DNA of 64,000 nt from positions 62,001-126,000 of the forward strand of contig CAVRTQ010000002.1 in NCBI GenBank assembly GCA_963724195.1, read 5' to 3'. Position numbers and translations under genes: made by a program. This DNA is from Solirubrobacter sp963724195 (lineage in GTDB: Bacteria > Actinomycetota > Thermoleophilia > Solirubrobacterales > Solirubrobacteraceae). The notes under the pieces are model-generated. The model made no database searches and had not been told where the DNA came from. It saw only the letters and a list, made by a program, of their open reading frames with translations. Shown in pieces: positions 18,460 through 25,315 of the stretch (its first letter is position 1; every line of letters starts with the position of its first letter).

Positions 18460-19838
18460 CAGCCCAACGCCGGCTCGAAGAGGGAGCGCTTGAGGAACCG
18501 CCCGCGGCCGGGCTCTGACACGATCTTGCCGTCCGCGTAGACGGTCTCGCCGCGGGAGAGGGTGAAGCGCGGCTTGCCCTGCACCTCCCAGCCCTCGAAC
18601 GGGTCGTAGTCCACGTTCATCACGTGCGTCTCGGCGCTGATCGTGTGCTTGACCTCGGGGTCGAAGACGACGATGTCGGCGTCGAAGCCCGGAGCGATCG
18701 CGCCCTTCTTGTCGAGCCCGAAGATCCGCGCGGGCCCCCACGAGCCGTGGCGCACCACGTCGACGATGCTCATGTGCCCTTCGCGCACGGAGCGGTCGTA
18801 GAGCAGCGTGAGCCGGTGCTCGATCGCCGGCAGGCCGTTCGGGATCTTCGTGAAGTCCCCGAGGCCCAGCTCCTTCTGCTCTTTGAAGTTGAACGGGCAG
18901 TGGTCGGTGCTGATGCCTTGCAGCGCTCCTTGTCGGAGCGCCTGGTAGAGCACGTGCTGGTTGTCGGCCTCGCGCAGCGGCGGCGAGCAGACGTACTTGG
19001 CGCCCTCGAAGCCCGGCCGGTCCAGGTCCTCGACGGTCAGGTAGAGGTACTGGATGCAGGTCTCGCCGAAGATCGGCAGGCCACGGTCGCGCGCGGCCTG
19101 GATCTCCTTGACGGCCTCCTCGCACGTGACGTGCACGACGAACAGCGGCCGGCCGGTCCACTCCGCCAGCCGGATGGCCCGCGACGTGGCCTCCCCCTCG
19201 ACCTCGGGCGGCCGCGTGGAGGCGTGGAACTTCGGGTCCGTGTCGCCCCGCTCGAGCGCTTCCTTCTGGTAGCGCACGACGGCGTCGCCGTTCTCGCAGT
19301 GCACCATCACGAGCCCGCCGGTCTTGCCCGTCTGCTCGAGCACGGTGATGAACTGCTCGTCGTCGACCATCAGCGCGCCCTTGTAGGCCATGAAGACCTT
19401 GAAGGACGTGACGCCGTCGGCCACGCACTGCTCCATCTCGGCCACGACCTCGGGCCGCGCGTCGGTGATCGCGCAATGGAAGCCGTAGTCGATGTGGGCG
19501 GCGCCGTCGGCGCGCCCGTGCCACTCCGCGAGCGCGTCCTTCAAGGAGCCGCCGACGTACTGGATGCAGAAGTCGACGATCGAGGTCGTCCCGCCCGCGG
19601 CCGCCGCCGCCGTGCCCGTGTCGTAGTCGTCGCAGCTCCAGGTGCCGCCGAACGGCATCGAGAGGTGCGTGTGGTTGTCCACCAGTCCCGGGAGGACCAG
19701 ACAGCCGGAGGCGTCGATCTCCTCGTCGCCCTGCAGACCGCTGCCGACCGCCACGATCGTCTCTCCGTCGATCAGGACGTCGGCATCGAACGCGTCAGTG
19801 GCGGTGACAACCCGCCCACCGCGGATGAGCCGTGTCAT
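18459..19838 (-). CDS. hydA: Dihydropyrimidinase / D-hydantoinase
   Basis: Cyclic amidohydrolase opening dihydropyrimidine or 5-substituted hydantoin rings. Length 459 residues. Binuclear metal site: NHTHLSMPFGG, the carboxylated Lys in TSFKVFMAYKG, His in VMVHCENGD and VVHVTCEEA, and Asp in STDHCPF. The C-terminal beta-sandwich and LSRGETVYADGKIV match the family. It is first in a two-gene operon with the LLM oxidoreductase and convergent with an M20 carbamoylase-type gene, together giving ring opening and decarbamoylation. Confidence 0.94.
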   Translation of the reverse strand: MTRLIRGGRVVTATDAFDADVLIDGETIVAVGSGLQGDEEIDASGCLVLPGLVDNHTHLSMPFGGTWSCDDYDTGTAAAAAGGTTSIVDFCIQYVGGSLKDALAEWHGRADGAAHIDYGFHCAITDARPEVVAEMEQCVADGVTSFKVFMAYKGALMVDDEQFITVLEQTGKTGGLVMVHCENGDAVVRYQKEALERGDTDPKFHASTRPPEVEGEATSRAIRLAEWTGRPLFVVHVTCEEAVKEIQAARDRGLPIFGETCIQYLYLTVEDLDRPGFEGAKYVCSPPLREADNQHVLYQALRQGALQGISTDHCPFNFKEQKELGLGDFTKIPNGLPAIEHRLTLLYDRSVREGHMSIVDVVRHGSWGPARIFGLDKKGAIAPGFDADIVVFDPEVKHTISAETHVMNVDYDPFEGWEVQGKPRFTLSRGETVYADGKIVSEPGRGRFLKRSLFEPALG

Positions 19839-19861
19839 CGGCCGAAGCGTACTGGTGGTGT

Positions 19862-20323
19862 ATGGAACGTGTCTGGGACTACCCGCGACCTCCGGCCGTG
19901 GTGCCGTGTGAGCGCCGCGTCCGGGTGGAGATCGACGGCGAGGTCGTGGCGGACTCGGTGCGCGCGCTGCGCGTGCTCGAGACGAGCCACCCGCCCGGGA
20001 TCTACATCCCGCCTGAAGACGTCGTCGAAGGCTGGCTGCTGCCGAGCCGCAAACGCACGACGTGGTGCGAATTCAAGGGCCGCGCGCACTACTTCTACGC
20101 GGCGACCCGCTCCGACGAGCGGCCCGTCGCCTGGACCTACCGCAACCCGTCGCCGGGCTACGAGGCCCTGCGCGACTTCGTGTCCTTCTACCCCGGCCGC
20201 GTCGACGCCGCCTACCTCGACGACGAGCGCGTCGAGGCCCAGGAGAGCGACTTCTACGGCGGCTGGATCACCAGCGACCTGGTGGGCCCGTTCAAGGGCC
20301 CAGCAGGCACGCTCGGTTGGTGA
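19862..20323 (+). CDS. DUF427 domain protein
   Basis: A 153-residue protein of the DUF427 fold: VWDYPRPPAV near the start, then TSHPPGIYIPPEDV, TTWCEFKGRAHYF and YRNPSPGYEALRDFVSFYPG. Biochemical role unknown. The ATG at 19862 gives the usual family N-terminus; an earlier in-frame ATG at 19832 overlaps the hydA promoter region. Divergent from hydA. Confidence 0.85.
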   Translation: MERVWDYPRPPAVVPCERRVRVEIDGEVVADSVRALRVLETSHPPGIYIPPEDVVEGWLLPSRKRTTWCEFKGRAHYFYAATRSDERPVAWTYRNPSPGYEALRDFVSFYPGRVDAAYLDDERVEAQESDFYGGWITSDLVGPFKGPAGTLGW

Positions 20324-20325
20324 AC

Positions 20326-20346
20326 CTGAAGGGGCCTGGCACCCTC
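20326..20346. repeat. Dispersed short palindromic repeat, copy 1 (degenerate)
   Basis: CTGAAGGGGCC-T-GGCACCCTCA, an imperfect palindrome between the convergent DUF427 and ETF dehydrogenase genes. It is the weakest of four similar intergenic copies in the window (also 28621, 29711 and 36578) and may work as a bidirectional terminator. Confidence 0.5.
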
Positions 20347-22042
20347 ATGTGACCTGGTAGACCGGCCCGTCGCCGCCTTCGGGCGGCGTCAGGCGCCCGC
20401 CCTTGGCGGTGATGGCGCCGCACTGGACGCAGTTGGAGGGGTTGACGATCAGGTCGATCATCCCCTCCTCCGGCGCGTCGTCCGGGATCTCGTACACGCC
20501 CGCGGGACACATGTAGGTCCAGGCGTCGCCGACCTCGCGGGGCACGCGCTGCTGGATCCGGATGTGCGAGGGCGCGTCGTCGCGGGTCGCGTTGCCGGTC
20601 AGGAAGACGCCGCTCAGCTTGTCGAACGTGTACTTGCCGTCCGGCTTCGGATAGCGCTCCTCGCGGCCGGAGTAGCGCAGCGGCGCCTCGGCGTCGCGGT
20701 GCGTGGCCCAGTGCCCGCCCGGGAAGCGGCCCTTGGTGAGCACCATCGCGTTGGTGATGGCGCCGCCCATGATCAGGCCCTTGCCGAACGGCTGCTTCAT
20801 GTTGCGCGACTGGTAGAGCTCCTGGCCCATCTCGGACGCGTAGATCGCGTCCTCGTAGGCGGAGAAGTCGGACGAGCCGTCCTTGAGCTGCCGGTAGATC
20901 GTCTCCGCGGCGAGCCGGCCGGACTCGATCGCGTAGTGGATGCCCTTGAGCTTGGGCACGTTGACCATGCCGCCGGCGTCACCCGCGATGACCATGCCGG
21001 GCGCGTGCAGCTTGGGCATCGCCCAGTAGCCGCCCTCGGGGATGGCCTTCGCGCCCCAGGCGACGCGCTTGCCGCCTTCGAGGATCTTCTTGACGAGCGG
21101 GTGGAGCTTGAACTCCTGCAGCACGTCGTGGACCGAGAAGCGCGCGTCGGCCCAGTCCAGGCCGGTGACGAACCCGATCGAGACCTTCGGCGCCTCGCCC
21201 TCACGGTTCATGCCGTAGATCCAGGAGCCGCCGAACTCCTTCCACTTCGCGCCGCCGCGCAGCGGCCAGCCGAGCGTGTGCACGACCTTCTCGAACGGCT
21301 GCTCGATCTCCCAGACCTCCTTCACGCCCAGGGCCCACACCTGCGGGTCCTTGGCGGCGAGGTCCAGCGCCTTGACCGCGGCGCCGGTGAGGTGCCCCCA
21401 GCAGCCCTCGGCGAGCACGGTGGCCTGGGCCATGACGTCGCTGCCGGGCTCGAAGTTGCCCTTCTCGCCCCCGGACTTGTCGCGGCCCTTGTCGCCCGTG
21501 CGGACGCCGACGACCTTGCCGTCCTCGACGAGCAGCTTGTTGCCGGTCGTCTCGGTGAGGACGTAGGCGCCCATCTCCTCGGCCTTGTCCGCCAGCCAGC
21601 GGTTGAGCTCCGCCACGCTCACCACGTAGTTGCCGTGGTTGCGGAACGGCGGCGGCGTCGGCTTGAGCGGCACCGCGCGCTTGCGATTGGGCATGAAGTA
21701 CACCGTCTCGCGCTTGACCTCGCCCCAGTGCGGCCACGAGTCGTCGTCCGGGAGCAGCTCCCGGATCGCGCTCGGGTTCATCACGCCGCCCGAGAGCTGG
21801 TGCGCCCCCGCGACGCGGCCCTTCTCGATCACCGCGACCGGCACCTCGCCGAGGCGCTCGGTCAGCTCCTCGTCGTCGGCCAGCAGCTGCAGCAGACGGA
21901 TGGCGCAGGCCATGCCGGCCTGCCCGCCGCCCACGATCGCGACGCCGACCTCGATGCGCTCGTCCGGGTCGTCCGTCGGCGGGCCGACGAACTCCGCCGC
22001 CGAATCGACCGGCGGCGGAAACTCGCTGGGGGCGACAGCCAC
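20345..22042 (-). CDS. Electron transfer flavoprotein-ubiquinone oxidoreductase
   Basis: Membrane-surface flavoprotein passing electrons from reduced ETF to the quinone pool; 565 residues. The N-terminal FAD site is GVAIVGGGQAGMACAIRL; GDAGGMVNVPKLKGIHYAI is a second FAD-contact block. The C-terminal iron-sulfur region has CPAGVYEI and NCVQCGAI: only three of the four family cysteines of the [4Fe-4S] site, with Ile at the last position. GTG start overlaps the etfA stop as TAGTG. Third gene of the etfB-etfA operon. Confidence 0.92.
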   Translation of the reverse strand: MAVAPSEFPPPVDSAAEFVGPPTDDPDERIEVGVAIVGGGQAGMACAIRLLQLLADDEELTERLGEVPVAVIEKGRVAGAHQLSGGVMNPSAIRELLPDDDSWPHWGEVKRETVYFMPNRKRAVPLKPTPPPFRNHGNYVVSVAELNRWLADKAEEMGAYVLTETTGNKLLVEDGKVVGVRTGDKGRDKSGGEKGNFEPGSDVMAQATVLAEGCWGHLTGAAVKALDLAAKDPQVWALGVKEVWEIEQPFEKVVHTLGWPLRGGAKWKEFGGSWIYGMNREGEAPKVSIGFVTGLDWADARFSVHDVLQEFKLHPLVKKILEGGKRVAWGAKAIPEGGYWAMPKLHAPGMVIAGDAGGMVNVPKLKGIHYAIESGRLAAETIYRQLKDGSSDFSAYEDAIYASEMGQELYQSRNMKQPFGKGLIMGGAITNAMVLTKGRFPGGHWATHRDAEAPLRYSGREERYPKPDGKYTFDKLSGVFLTGNATRDDAPSHIRIQQRVPREVGDAWTYMCPAGVYEIPDDAPEEGMIDLIVNPSNCVQCGAITAKGGRLTPPEGGDGPVYQVT

Positions 22043-23013
22043 TAGGCCCCCTTCTTCGCCTTCACGGCCTCGGTCAGCTTGGGGACGATCTTGTTGAGAT
22101 CGCCCACGATGCCGAGGTCGGAGAACTCGAAGATCGGGGCGTTGGAGTCCTTGTTGATGGCGACGATGTTCTCGCTCGCCTGCATGCCGACCTTGTGCTG
22201 GATCGCGCCGGAGATGCCCGCCGCCAGGTACAGCTTCGGCGCGACGGTCTTGCCCGTCTGGCCGATCTGGGCCGAGTAGGAGTACCAGCCCGCGTCGACC
22301 ACCGCGCGCGTCGCGGCGACGGCGCCGCCGAGCGCGTTGGCCAGGTCCTCGAGCGCGTCGAAGCCCTCCTTCTTGCCGAGGCCGCGGCCGCCGGCGACGA
22401 GGACCTTCGCGTCCTCGATGTTGACCTCCGCGCCGCGCTGCTCGCCGCGCTGGAGCATCTTCGCGCCCAGCGAGTGCGCCTTGAAGTCGACGCTCAGGTC
22501 CTCGACCGTGGCCGTGCCGCCGGTCTCCTTGAGCTCGAACGCGTTCAGGCGCCCGATGATCACGCCGACGCCGGAGCGGTAGTGCACGGACGAGATCTGC
22601 GAGTCCTGCAGGATCGGGCGCTCGGCGACGAGCTTGCCGTCCTCCACGCGGACGTTGGTGACCTCCATGCAGACGCCGGCGTCCAGGCGCGCGGCCAGGC
22701 CGGCGCCGATCTCGAAGCCGAGCAGGCCGCCGCCGAACAGCGCGTAGCCGTGGCCGCCGTCGGCGATCGCCGCCGCCATCGCGTCCACGACCGGCTGCGC
22801 GAGGCCCTCGGGGCCCTCGACGCGGTAGACCTTCGACGCGCCGTACGCGCCGAGCTGGGAGGCGAGATCGTCGGAGATGCCCTCGCCGACGACGATCGCG
22901 TGACACTCGCTGCCGAGCTCGGCGGCCAGGCGAGCACCCTCGGACACCGCACCGAGCGAGTTCTTGTTGAACGCGCCCTCGTAGTGCAGGGCGTAGACCA
23001 GAACGGCGCTCAT
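22042..23013 (-). CDS. etfA: Electron transfer flavoprotein alpha subunit
   Basis: FAD-binding subunit of ETF, 323 residues, accepting electrons from acyl-CoA dehydrogenases. The C-terminal FAD domain carries LVAGGRGLGKKEGFD, YSAQIGQTGKTVAPKLYLA, GISGAIQHKVGM and IVAINKDSNAPIFE. The ATG at 23013 overlaps the etfB stop as ATGA and sets the start; an upstream in-frame start would invade etfB. Confidence 0.97.
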   Translation of the reverse strand: MSAVLVYALHYEGAFNKNSLGAVSEGARLAAELGSECHAIVVGEGISDDLASQLGAYGASKVYRVEGPEGLAQPVVDAMAAAIADGGHGYALFGGGLLGFEIGAGLAARLDAGVCMEVTNVRVEDGKLVAERPILQDSQISSVHYRSGVGVIIGRLNAFELKETGGTATVEDLSVDFKAHSLGAKMLQRGEQRGAEVNIEDAKVLVAGGRGLGKKEGFDALEDLANALGGAVAATRAVVDAGWYSYSAQIGQTGKTVAPKLYLAAGISGAIQHKVGMQASENIVAINKDSNAPIFEFSDLGIVGDLNKIVPKLTEAVKAKKGA

Positions 23014-23804
23014 GCCAGCAACTTCCTCTCGTCCAGCCACGCGACGATCTTCTCGACCGTCTCGTTCGTGTCCTCGTCCTCGATGATCTGGCCCGCGGAC
23101 TTGGCGGGCGGAGCGGCGAAGTCGGCGCAGTGGGCGCGGGCGTTGTCGTAGCCGACGCGGTCGGCCTCGATGCCGACGTCGGCGGCCGACTTGGTCTCCA
23201 GCGGCTTCTTCTTGGCGCCCATGATCGCCTTCAGCGACGGGTAGCGCGGCTCGTTGATCGCGTCACCGACCGAGATCACGGCCGGGAGCGGGAGCGAGAC
23301 CGTGTCGTAGCCGTACTCGGCCTGGCGCTCGCACTTGAGGGCGCCGCCCTCGACGTCGATCTGGATCACCTGCGTGAGCGACGGCATCTCCAGGTGGTCG
23401 GCCACCACGGCGCCGATCGTGTAGCACTCGCCGTCATCGGACTGCTGGCCGAGCAGGACCAGGTCCGGGGACTCGGCGGCCAGCACCTTCGCGAGCGCGT
23501 AGCCCGTGCCGTTGACGTCGGAGCCGGCGAGGGCCTCGTCGGAGAGGTGGATGGAGCGGTCGGCGCCGAGCGAGACGGCCTTGCGCAGCGCCTTGGCGGC
23601 CGCGTCAGGACCCATCGTCACCGCGACGATCTCGTCGACCTGCAGCTCGCCACCTTCCTTGAGCTGCATCGCCGCCTCGATGGCGTGCGTGTCGAAGGGG
23701 TTGTCGCGCGTTTCCCCCCCGCGTTCCAGGCGTCCGGTGGAGGGGTTGATGCGCTTCGTCACCCCCGCCTCAGGGACGCTCTTGACCAGGACGCAGATCT
23801 TCAC
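23010..23804 (-). CDS. etfB: Electron transfer flavoprotein beta subunit
   Basis: AMP-binding subunit of ETF, 264 residues. Starts MKICVLVKSVPEAG; the NPFDTHAIEAAM and ETFB signature VEGGALKCERQAEYGYDTV regions are present. First gene of etfB-etfA-ETF dehydrogenase, preceded by a promoter with a perfect palindromic operator at 23851-23868. Works with the acyl-CoA dehydrogenase at 32 kb or others. Confidence 0.97.
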   Translation of the reverse strand: MKICVLVKSVPEAGVTKRINPSTGRLERGGETRDNPFDTHAIEAAMQLKEGGELQVDEIVAVTMGPDAAAKALRKAVSLGADRSIHLSDEALAGSDVNGTGYALAKVLAAESPDLVLLGQQSDDGECYTIGAVVADHLEMPSLTQVIQIDVEGGALKCERQAEYGYDTVSLPLPAVISVGDAINEPRYPSLKAIMGAKKKPLETKSAADVGIEADRVGYDNARAHCADFAAPPAKSAGQIIEDEDTNETVEKIVAWLDERKLLA

Positions 23805-23840
23805 AGGGTCAACTCCTCGGTACTCAGACGATCGGAGGCC

Positions 23841-23868
23841 ATCCTAGCTCATTGACTGACCAGTCAAT
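23841..23868 (-). promoter_or_regulatory. etfB promoter with TetR-type operator
   Basis: Perfect 8-bp arms ATTGACTG / CAGTCAAT around AC (23851-23868), a TetR-family operator shape. On the minus strand it supplies a -35-like TTGACT (23862-23867) with TAGGAT (23841-23846) 15 bp further on, 37 bp before etfB. It also covers the last bases of the tetR gene. Confidence 0.6.
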
Positions 23869-24370
23869 CCAGAGGTTCGGCCAGGCCCAACAACCGTTGG
23901 ACTACCCGTTCCCGCAGCTCACCCGTGGGCGGACCCATGCCGAAGAGCTCGGCCAGCCAGAGCCCGTCCGCGGCGAGCCGGGCGACGGTGGCGTCCACCG
24001 GGTCCCGCGACTCGCGCTCGACGCGATCCTGCCAGATGCCGTACTGCTTGCGCACTGCGACCAGCAGCGAGGGGTCGGCGACGAGCGCGGCGAGCATCCC
24101 CAGCTCGTTGCCGGCCGGGTCGCTCGCCTTCACGTAGCCGCGGACGAAGTCCGGGTCGGCCTCCTCCATCTCGCGCCCGAAGTCGGCCATCCAGCGCTCG
24201 ACCATGGCCTGGACCAGGTCGTTCTTGGATTTGAAGTGGTAGAGCAGTCCGCCCTTGGAGACCTCGGCCTCCGCGGCGACCGCGTCGAGGGTCAGCGCCT
24301 GTGCGCCGTCGCGGTGGACGACGGTGGCGGCGGCGTCGAGGAGGCGGTCCTTAGTGCGCGCCGGCGGCAT
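23864..24370 (-). CDS. TetR-family transcriptional regulator
   Basis: A 168-residue regulator. The N-terminal HTH is clear: LTLDAVAAEAEVSKGGLLYH followed by FKSKNDLVQAMV. The C-terminal ligand domain matches the TetR_C family by general pattern only. It overlaps the end of the SMR gene by 20 bp, so it is co-transcribed and probably autoregulates the efflux operon through the palindrome at 24788-24803. Whether it also binds the different palindrome at its own 3' end (etfB promoter) is open. Confidence 0.9.
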   Translation of the reverse strand: MPPARTKDRLLDAAATVVHRDGAQALTLDAVAAEAEVSKGGLLYHFKSKNDLVQAMVERWMADFGREMEEADPDFVRGYVKASDPAGNELGMLAALVADPSLLVAVRKQYGIWQDRVERESRDPVDATVARLAADGLWLAELFGMGPPTGELRERVVQRLLGLAEPLD

Positions 24371-24671
24371 TCAGTCCGATCACGCCGAGCACGATAAGGC
24401 CCAGGGACGCGATCTTCAGCAATGACGCGGACTCGCCGTACGCGGCGATGCCGATCAGGGCCACGGCGGCGGTGCCGACCGCGGACCAGATGGCGTAGGT
24501 CGTGCCCACGGACAGCTCCTTGAGCACGAGCGCGAGCAGCCAGAACGAGATGAGGTAGCCCACGACGGTGATCGCGGACGGGACCGGGCGCGAGAACCCG
24601 TCGGACGCCTTGAGCGAGACCGTCGCGATCACCTCGGCGGCGATCGCGGCGGACAGCAGCAGCGCGGTCAC
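24351..24671 (-). CDS. Small multidrug resistance (SMR) family transporter
   Basis: Four-helix proton-coupled exporter of 106 residues (EmrE/QacE/SugE type). The essential membrane Glu is in AAIAAEVIATVSLKASDGF; GTTYAIWSAVGTAAVALIG matches helix 3. GTG start lies 3 bp after the stop of the small SMR-like frame upstream. Expected substrates are quaternary cations or guanidinium, which sequence alone does not settle. Confidence 0.93.
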   Translation of the reverse strand: MTALLLSAAIAAEVIATVSLKASDGFSRPVPSAITVVGYLISFWLLALVLKELSVGTTYAIWSAVGTAAVALIGIAAYGESASLLKIASLGLIVLGVIGLNAAGAH

Positions 24672-24674
24672 GGC

Positions 24675-24776
24675 CTACACGCGGTCGCGGTGTGGATCGA
24701 TCCCGTCAGAGGCGCGCAGGCCTAAGGAACCGATGACGTCGGAGACGATGGCAGCAGCAGCAATGATGGTCTTCAT
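24675..24776 (-). pseudogene. Remnant of a second SMR transporter gene (33 codons)
   Basis: A short frame beginning MKTIIAAAAIVSDVIGSLGL and ending at TAG. Ten of nineteen residues over the stretch AAIVSDVIGSLGLRASDGI match the first helix of the adjacent SMR protein, with Asp in place of the essential Glu. SMR proteins often come as gene pairs, so this looks like the 5' stump of a partner gene that lost about 70 codons, or a leader peptide. It begins about 10 bp after the operator. Confidence 0.5.
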
Positions 24777-24782
24777 GCCATT

Positions 24783-24811
24783 TACTGTACCGTCTGGACG
24801 GTAAAGTTCAA
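24783..24811 (-). promoter_or_regulatory. SMR/tetR operon promoter with palindromic operator
   Basis: TACCGTC-TG-GACGGTA (24788-24803) is a perfect 7-bp-arm palindrome. On the minus strand it lies between TTGAAC (24806-24811) and ACAGTA (24783-24788), 17 bp apart, so a bound repressor would block the promoter. The likely repressor is the TetR encoded last in this operon. Confidence 0.65.
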
Positions 24812-25212
24812 GCCCGTTCGCCGACGTACGCTCCCTCGATGAAGTCGATGATCGCCTGGGTGGGCGCGCCGGGCGTGAAGACCTCGGCCACGCCGAGCGC
24901 CTTGAGCTCCGGGATGTCCTGGTTGGGGATCGTGCCGCCGACCGTGACGACGACGTCGCCGGCGTCCTGCGCCCGCAGGAGCTCGATGATGCGCGGGACG
25001 AGCGTCATGTGCGCGCCGGACAGGATCGACAGCCCGACGGCGTCGGCGTCCTCCTGCAGCACGGTCTCGACGATCTGCTCCGGCGTCTGGTGCAGACCGG
25101 TGTAGATCACCTCCATGCCGGCGTCGCGAAGGGCGCGCGCGATGATCTTCGCGCCGCGGTCATGGCCGTCGAGACCGGGTTTGGCCACGACGACGCGAAT
25201 TTTGCGTGCCAT
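24808..25212 (-). CDS. Stand-alone cobalamin-binding domain protein (methylmalonyl-CoA mutase small-subunit type)
   Basis: A 134-residue protein that is only the B12-binding domain: the cobalt-ligand motif DGHDRG in KPGLDGHDRGAKIIA, then SILSGAHMTLVPRIIELL and VVVTVGGTIP. It should pair with a separately encoded TIM-barrel mutase subunit, not seen in the window; meaB at 43 kb supports a mutase in this genome. ATG at 25212 is chosen because similarity starts there. Confidence 0.88.
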   Translation of the reverse strand: MARKIRVVVAKPGLDGHDRGAKIIARALRDAGMEVIYTGLHQTPEQIVETVLQEDADAVGLSILSGAHMTLVPRIIELLRAQDAGDVVVTVGGTIPNQDIPELKALGVAEVFTPGAPTQAIIDFIEGAYVGERA

Positions 25213-25315
25213 GGCCCAACCGTAGTACGAGGAAGTCCTCCTATGCGGCGTGCCGCGCGGTTCCGCACGTCGAGAGTTGCTCACGAGACAGCGAATCGAC
25301 AAGCTTGGCCCCGTC

